Origin: Chara braunii
Lineage: Eukaryota; Streptophyta; Charophyceae; Charales; Characeae
Assembly: GCA_003427395.1 (NCBI GenBank)
Contig: BFEA01000133.1
Location: 1,130,074 to 1,153,207 of the forward strand
Direction: 5' to 3'
DNA length: 23,134 bases
Positions within the stretch are counted from its first letter, which is position 1. Every line of letters starts with the position of its first letter. The position numbers and the translations under genes are program-made. Under the pieces are notes generated by a model. It searched no databases and was not told where the DNA came from. It worked only from the letters and a program-made list of their open reading frames with translations. Positions 19,527-23,134 of this stretch are shown piece by piece.

Positions 19527-19719
19527 CCAACTGGCCTAGCCAGTCGGTACAACTATGAACTGTTGAAATACATATTCAGATTCGAGTTTGGATATGATCA
19601 GATGTCGGGATTAGCTGAAGTATCTGGACCTGGTCAGTTCAGCGATAATACCTCGGGATCCGGGCACTGCCCTTCGGGACATATGTTAAAATTGGGATGA
19701 CATAGAGAAGACTAGCACC
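19527..19719 (+). mobile_element. tRNA-type SINE joined to U6 snRNA 5' segment (copy B)
   Basis: The head CCTAGCCAGTCGGTACAACT and ATGAACTGTTGAAATACA (18-base match) align to the SINE on the opposite strand near 20.7 kb. The body aligns as well: GGTCAGTTCAGCGATAATAC here against GGTCAGCTCAATGATAATAT there, and both end in GCCC. From 19669, CCCTTCGGGACATATGTTAA, AATTGG and GAGAAGACTAGC follow U6 nucleotides 3-50. It then diverges, though GGATGCCCC and AAATC may be remnants of the U6 3' part. SINE and U6 thus follow each other without a poly(A) tail between them. The reading frame at 19470-19700 is a by-product. Confidence 0.62.
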
Positions 19720-20401
19720 ACCGGATGCCCCAAATCATCTCTGAACCTGAGTAGGGCGGGACTTGAGGAAAGTTTGGTGAAAACTCGTAGCGGTATTAAC
19801 ATGCAAACCAAGGTTGGGCTGAGAACCGACCGGATCACCTGCCCCGGTCCAACCAGGGCCAGACCGGTCCAGGGGGGGTGAACCGGCAAAACCGGATGCC
19901 CCCCAAAAATGCCCAAAAAAATTAAAAAAAAAAATTGATGGTGACATCAGACTGCGCTCGCTGAGATCTGTCGGATTCCGCATTAAAACTCGTAAAGTCA
20001 TAATTGTTTTTTTGGGGTGGAGGGGGGGGAGGGGAGGGGGAAGGCTAGCAACCTATGCCCGCATCTTTGCAGTGGTCCCAACTTGTCAGAAACAAATAAC
20101 TTCCGAGTTCCAACCTTCCAGCTTCCAGCATGGCATATCTTTCCTTCTTCCTTTTCCGGAAAAAATGAGCGCGAGGGGGGGGGGGGAGGCATCTCTTCAT
20201 TTTTTTATTTTTTATTTTTTTTATTATTTTTTGGGAATCTCTTCATTTATGTGTGTGTCAGCCTTTTTTTTTTTTTTTTTTTTTTTTCGCCTTCTGGAGG
20301 GGCCATGTGGATATCCTCTGTATATTTCCTTCTTTCTTTCTTTCTTTCTTTTTCTCTGGATCAGTCCTTTTCACACTGTGGCTGCTTCTGATTTGAGAAG
20401 A
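19720..20401. other. Gene-free stretch, low-complexity rich
   Basis: It contains an ACCGGATGCCCC motif at about 19710 that recurs at about 19890, a CCGG-rich patch (19855-19895), A-runs near 19915-19935, a G-rich patch near 20017, T-runs at 20203-20230 and 20263-20287, and a (CTTT)n run near 20330. No gene is seen. Confidence 0.4.
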
Positions 20402-20423
20402 CCTTTTATGATTCTTTTTTTTT

Positions 20424-20517
20424 TTTTTTTTTTTTCAATTTTACAAATTTGGACCATTTTTCGATTTATGCGTGTCATCCTTGCGCAGGCTAATCTTCTC
20501 TGTATCGTTCCAATTTT
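20424..20517 (-). pseudogene. U6 snRNA fragment, 3' three quarters
   Basis: The minus strand reads AATTGGAACGATACAGAGAA, GATTAGC, then CTGCGCAAGGATGACACGCA and TAAATCG..ATGGTCCAAATTT. It is a near-perfect match to plant U6 except that nucleotides 51-57 (ATGGCCC) are missing. Extra GTAAAATTG and a poly(A) tail follow the U6 3' end, as expected of LINE-mediated retroposition of an RNA. Confidence 0.9.
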
Positions 20518-20713
20518 TTTAATTTTTTTTTAATTTTTAATTTTATTTTTAAAAAGGGCGACGGTCTTGAGATATTATCATTGAGCTGACCGACCCCAAG
20601 CAATTTATTAGTAGTTGGTTTCAATTGTCAAGTTTCCATCATCTGGATTCGAACTTAAAGGGGTCTGTATTTCAACAGTTCATGGGTGTACCCACTGAGC
20701 TAGGCTCTTGGGT
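20518..20713 (-). repeat. tRNA-type SINE with A-rich tail
   Basis: The minus strand has A box TAGCTCAGTGGGTA and B box GTTCGAATCC about 37 bases apart, typical of an RNA polymerase III tRNA promoter. A body of about 110 bp and an A-rich tail (AAAAATAAAATTAAAAATTA and onward) follow. It is bounded by 13-bp direct repeats. It is non-coding and relied on a partner LINE for reverse transcription. The head does not fold as a functional tRNA. Confidence 0.75.
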
Positions 20714-20760
20714 TCGTTCCAATTTTGACGGATGTCCCGAAGGGCATTCTTTTATGATTT

Positions 20761-21619
20761 CTTTGTTTGTTTGTTCGTCCGTTTTTTTTCCTCCCCTCTG
20801 TTTCTTTGGTCCGATGTTCTTCACACTGCGTGGTGAATCTTTCACAGGAGTTATGAAATGAAATCCTTGAGTTTGATTCAGTTTCAATAAAAGGTTGACA
20901 GGGTAGAGAGTCATTGCCCGCCATCCGTGCAGATTCGCGGTTTCGTTGAATCTCCACCTCTTCTCCTCGACGAATTTACATGGTACCGTAATGCGAAAGG
21001 TCCCAGGGAGGAGGAGGAGAAGAGGAGTTTCGCCGGAAAAAAAAAAAAAAAAAAAAAAAGACAAAAAAAAAAGTTGCTGGCAAATCACAGCATGGCAATC
21101 ATGGATAATATCTCACGCTCAGTGCCATCGTAAAACATTGAACAACAACAACAACGACAACAACAACAACCACAAAAAGGATGGAAAGGAAAGTTGAGGC
21201 AAACTTAATGAATGTCGTCCTCGGCTCATCGTTGCATTAGCAGCAGGATGAGATGCCATGGGAGCTGTGTAGCACCCTGCCAGACAGGCAAAAGTCAGGG
21301 CTTGAGAATACTCAATGGTCACAATGTAATCAGGAGTGTTACTCTCACGGAACAGATCACATCATTAGCGTAGCGCCACCTGCGCTCACAGTCCTTCTAC
21401 TCCTTAGCTCCTTAGCTCCGCTCAGGGCTTGATCCCACCACTTGGCCGACAGGAAATGGATGGGCCGGGCTGTGCGGTGTTTTCCTGCCACACCCGCTGT
21501 CCAAAGTCGCCACAGTATCCCATCACCCCTGCTTCTCCCTGCAGTGCCAGCGGGGGCGCGCTTTCCCTTGAAGGAAAGGGCGTCGGCGAAAAGAAGTGGT
21601 ACACACTCTTGTTTCTTTC
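20761..21619. other. Gene-free stretch with poly(A) and (AAC)n
   Basis: No coding region is recognised. An A-run at 21039-21059 and an (AAC)n microsatellite at about 21139-21172 are present. An AATAAA-like signal (TCAATAAAAGG) lies near 20883. Confidence 0.4.
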
Positions 21620-21622
21620 TAA

Positions 21623-22030
21623 GGGCGTACTCACACGGGGACCTATAATCCCAAAATCCCAAAAAAAAGGGGAAAAGGCCGGTCTCACGGATCTACCAAA
21701 TTCGCAAATGTACTATTCCAGTGCCCATTTGTCAGCGGCCTGGGAAGCCGCGGGCCAAGGGATTTTGCGGTCACCTCTGGAGGTGACCGCAAATTCCCTT
21801 TTTTTTCTTCATTTTCTTCAAAAATTGACAAAAAATTGTTCACAAAAGTTCTTGCACAATTGGTGGATGGCGCCGTGTGACCAGCCTAGTACCAAATCCC
21901 CATTTCTCCAGACGACCTTGTCCCATCTGAAAAGGTACAGCAGTGTGAGTGAACCATGCCCAAAACCTCAAATCGGCCCTTCCCAAATCCGCATATTTTG
22001 CTGATTTGGGGTCGCCGTGTGAGTATGCCC
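21623..22030. mobile_element. PIF/Harbinger-like MITE, 408 bp, TAA target duplication
   Basis: The ends are inverted repeats: GGGCGTACTCACACGGGGACC at 21623-21643, and on the opposite strand GGGCATACTCACACGGCGACC at 22010-22030 (19 of 21 match). Each end is flanked by TAA (21620-21622 and 22031-22033). A 3-bp TWA duplication with ends starting GG(G/C) is the hallmark of PIF/Harbinger transposons and their Tourist-type MITEs. No transposase is encoded, so it would depend on an enzyme made elsewhere. Subterminal CCCAAAT/ATTTGGG stretches add to the symmetry. A long hairpin lies inside at 21757-21800. Confidence 0.82.
21757..21800. repeat. Near-perfect hairpin inside the MITE
   Basis: TTTGCGGTCACCTC (21764-21777) is exactly complementary to 21780-21793 around a 2-base loop. 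The pairing continues for six more bases (AAGGGA with TCCCTT) beyond a single mismatch. With so short a loop this 44-base sequence could extrude as a cruciform or act as a short hairpin RNA if transcribed. Confidence 0.9.
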
Positions 22031-22136
22031 TAAAAAGAAATTCATTGTCTGAAAAAGGAGAGACAGCTATGGTGAATGAGGTCCACCCCACGGGTTTTCT
22101 CCGCTTCCTACGTACAAATAGTGAAGTGTTGCTGAC

Positions 22137-22363
22137 TTGAGGATGCAGATGGATCGGTACCACCAAGTCAAGGATTACAAGGTGACCGAAGTCCAGATCT
22201 TGAATCACTTTGCGTTAGCCTGGCCCGAGGCCCTTAGGTCTAATCTATATGCAAAGGTAAGTGAACTAGGACCGACCTATGAAGAGTTCTCCAAGCATGC
22301 ATTAGAGCAGGCTGGTTCACTACAGCAAGCGAATCATTTCTTCGGGGACTTTAGAAAGTGTAA
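22137..22363 (+). pseudogene. Retrotransposon gag-like fragment
   Basis: An open stretch encodes RYHQVKDYKVTEVQILNHF, LAWPEALRSNLYAKVSELG and PTYEEFSKHALEQAGSL. Its helical, acidic/aromatic character and phrases (YxVTExQxLNHF, LRxxLYxKV) look like the capsid part of a Ty3/gypsy-type gag protein. Only about 70 residues remain. The upstream part is cut near the MITE, and downstream the frame runs into U6 snRNA sequence. It could be part of a chromovirus like that at 5857, but no linking sequence exists in this window. Family recognition is by eye only. Confidence 0.5.
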
Positions 22364-22418
22364 GTCCTTCGGGGCATCCGTTAAAATTGAACGATACAGA
22401 GAAGATTGGCATGGCCCC
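22364..22418 (+). pseudogene. U6 snRNA fragment, 5' part, fused to gag-like sequence
   Basis: GTCCTTCGGGGCATCCGTTA, AAATTGAACGATACAGAGAA and GATTGGCATGGCCCCTGCGC follow plant U6 nucleotides 1-63 with a few changes. The match then stops abruptly, and CCCAGCGGGGGCAG follows. An extra CTTCGGGGAC, the U6 5' loop sequence, lies at 22340-22349. No poly(A) tail or flanking duplication is visible. Confidence 0.82.
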
Positions 22419-23134
22419 TGCGCGAATCCCAGCGGGGGCAGATTAGGGTAAAGGGTGGGTAAAGGCATACTTTGGGGGGGAACTGTATATGCCTTTCAGG
22501 GATAGGGGGAGGGATGGGGGGTCTGTCCCAAGTTGGGGCTGAGATGGGTTAACCATTTCGGTGGAGGCAGCTTAGGGATAGCTTGGGAAGGAGGGGGAAA
22601 GCATAGCACATCATCATCATCATTAACATCATCATCATCGATTCATTATAAAAAAAAGAGAGGCTACACCACACTTATCTGGTTTTCTTACAATCATAGG
22701 CGGCATCTGGTTTTCTTCTCATATGGGATGCAGGAGTTTAGAGATGGTAGAATCATGGCTGACGCCCTGCCAAGCTGTGGTGTTTTGTGTTCTTGGTTTG
22801 CCGAAGCCAGAACAACGCTGGCCGGTGCTGGGGTATATCCCTGTGACCTGTTGTAGCGGTGAGGGGTCAGGTATTGTCTACGCAGTGAAAACACGTCAAC
22901 TATGGTGGGCATTGGTTGGGATGAAATTGTCTGGGAATGTTGTATTTGGTACAGGGGAGAGGCTAGAAGTTGTGCGTAGAATGTGAGGCCAGGTTATGCT
23001 GATGTAGTTTTTACCTCACCATAGATCCCACAAAGAAAAAGGGGGTGGGCATTACTTTTTTTTTTTTTTTTTTTTTTTTAAACACGCCCTCGCAGTGCTA
23101 GTGATGCTGGTAAGAGCAGTCACCACTAGCACCC
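22419..23134. other. Gene-free stretch with ATC repeat and poly-T
   Basis: It holds G-rich patches (22470-22560), an (ATC)n microsatellite at about 22609-22638, and a T-run at 23056-23079 that may be the poly(A) tail of a minus-strand retroposon ending here. Open frames at 22533-22986 have no recognisable domain. Confidence 0.4.

Larger units (their letters stand above)
20402..20760 (-). mobile_element. U6 / tRNA-SINE / U6 composite retroposon with target-site duplication (copy A)
   Basis: Read on the minus strand: U6 nucleotides about 3-34 (20748-20714), a tRNA-type SINE, an A-rich stretch, U6 nucleotides about 24-102 (from 20517 to about 20444), and a poly(A) tail (T-run 20415-20435). The whole unit is flanked by CTTTTATGATT at 20403-20413 and 20749-20759, an 11-bp target-site duplication. 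Inside, TCGTTCCAATTTT is present at 20505-20517 and 20714-20726 and flanks the SINE. The simplest reading is a U6 retropseudogene, later hit by a SINE that duplicated 13 bp. The alternative is a composite that moved as one unit. Confidence 0.75.

Noticed and set aside
19470-19700. A 76-residue Gly-rich plus-strand protein
   Set aside because: The frame lies across a SINE copy and a U6 fragment, both non-coding.
20012-20533. A 173-residue plus-strand frame rich in Phe that looks like a membrane protein
   Set aside because: The hydrophobic runs are T-runs, and its end lies in the antisense of a U6 fragment.

Overview
The window is a stretch of eukaryotic nuclear DNA made almost entirely of decayed repeats. 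I see no intact cellular gene. A green-lineage genome is the best fit: the U6 snRNA fragments carry the plant-type 5' stem (CCCTTCGGGGACATCC), one LTR retrotransposon is a chromovirus, and a short rRNA piece matches the plant mitochondrial small-subunit 3' end rather than nuclear 18S. A large repeat-rich streptophyte genome (for instance a charophyte alga) is plausible, but the species is inference. Single N bases at 8961, 9223 and 12686 and a homopolymer smear at 779-955 show that this is a draft assembly.

Layout. 1-720: two small foldback elements (61-219 and 422-578), the second with a heptamer array inside. 779-955: a long T run and poly-G/poly-C of doubtful quality. 960-5856, minus strand: a broken non-LTR (LINE) element, ORF2 at 960-3256 (APE endonuclease, reverse transcriptase, C-terminal region) and ORF1 at 3389-5856. 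5857-8089, plus strand: the 3' half of a Ty3/gypsy chromovirus pol (RT end, RNase H, integrase, chromodomain), 5'-truncated at its junction with the LINE. About 8090-9300: LTR-like sequence containing a mitochondrial rRNA fragment between direct repeats. 9300-13560: no gene recognised; a pyrimidine-rich minisatellite (10438-11050), a second copy of the 422-578 foldback family (12412-12514), a CT microsatellite with a gap, and TACCC-rich sequence. 13567-16690, minus: a second, different LINE with RT and a zinc-binding C-terminal domain. 17.4-20.8 kb: a cluster of U6 snRNA pieces placed next to tRNA-like sequences. 21623-22030: a PIF/Harbinger-like MITE. 22137-22418: a gag-like fragment running into another U6 piece.

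The most unusual feature is the repeated pairing of tRNA-type SINE heads with U6 snRNA-derived segments. Three sites within 3.3 kb show it. One is flanked by an 11-bp target-site duplication with a poly(A) tail and contains a second, 13-bp internal direct repeat. This may be a tRNA/U6 composite SINE family, or a SINE nested in a U6 retropseudogene. The two LINEs could have supplied the enzymes for such elements when intact; as seen here both are dead.

The disabling point changes in the chromovirus and LINEs are mostly of the C-to-T or G-to-A type (CAA to TAA, TGG to TGA). This fits long-silenced, methylated transposons.
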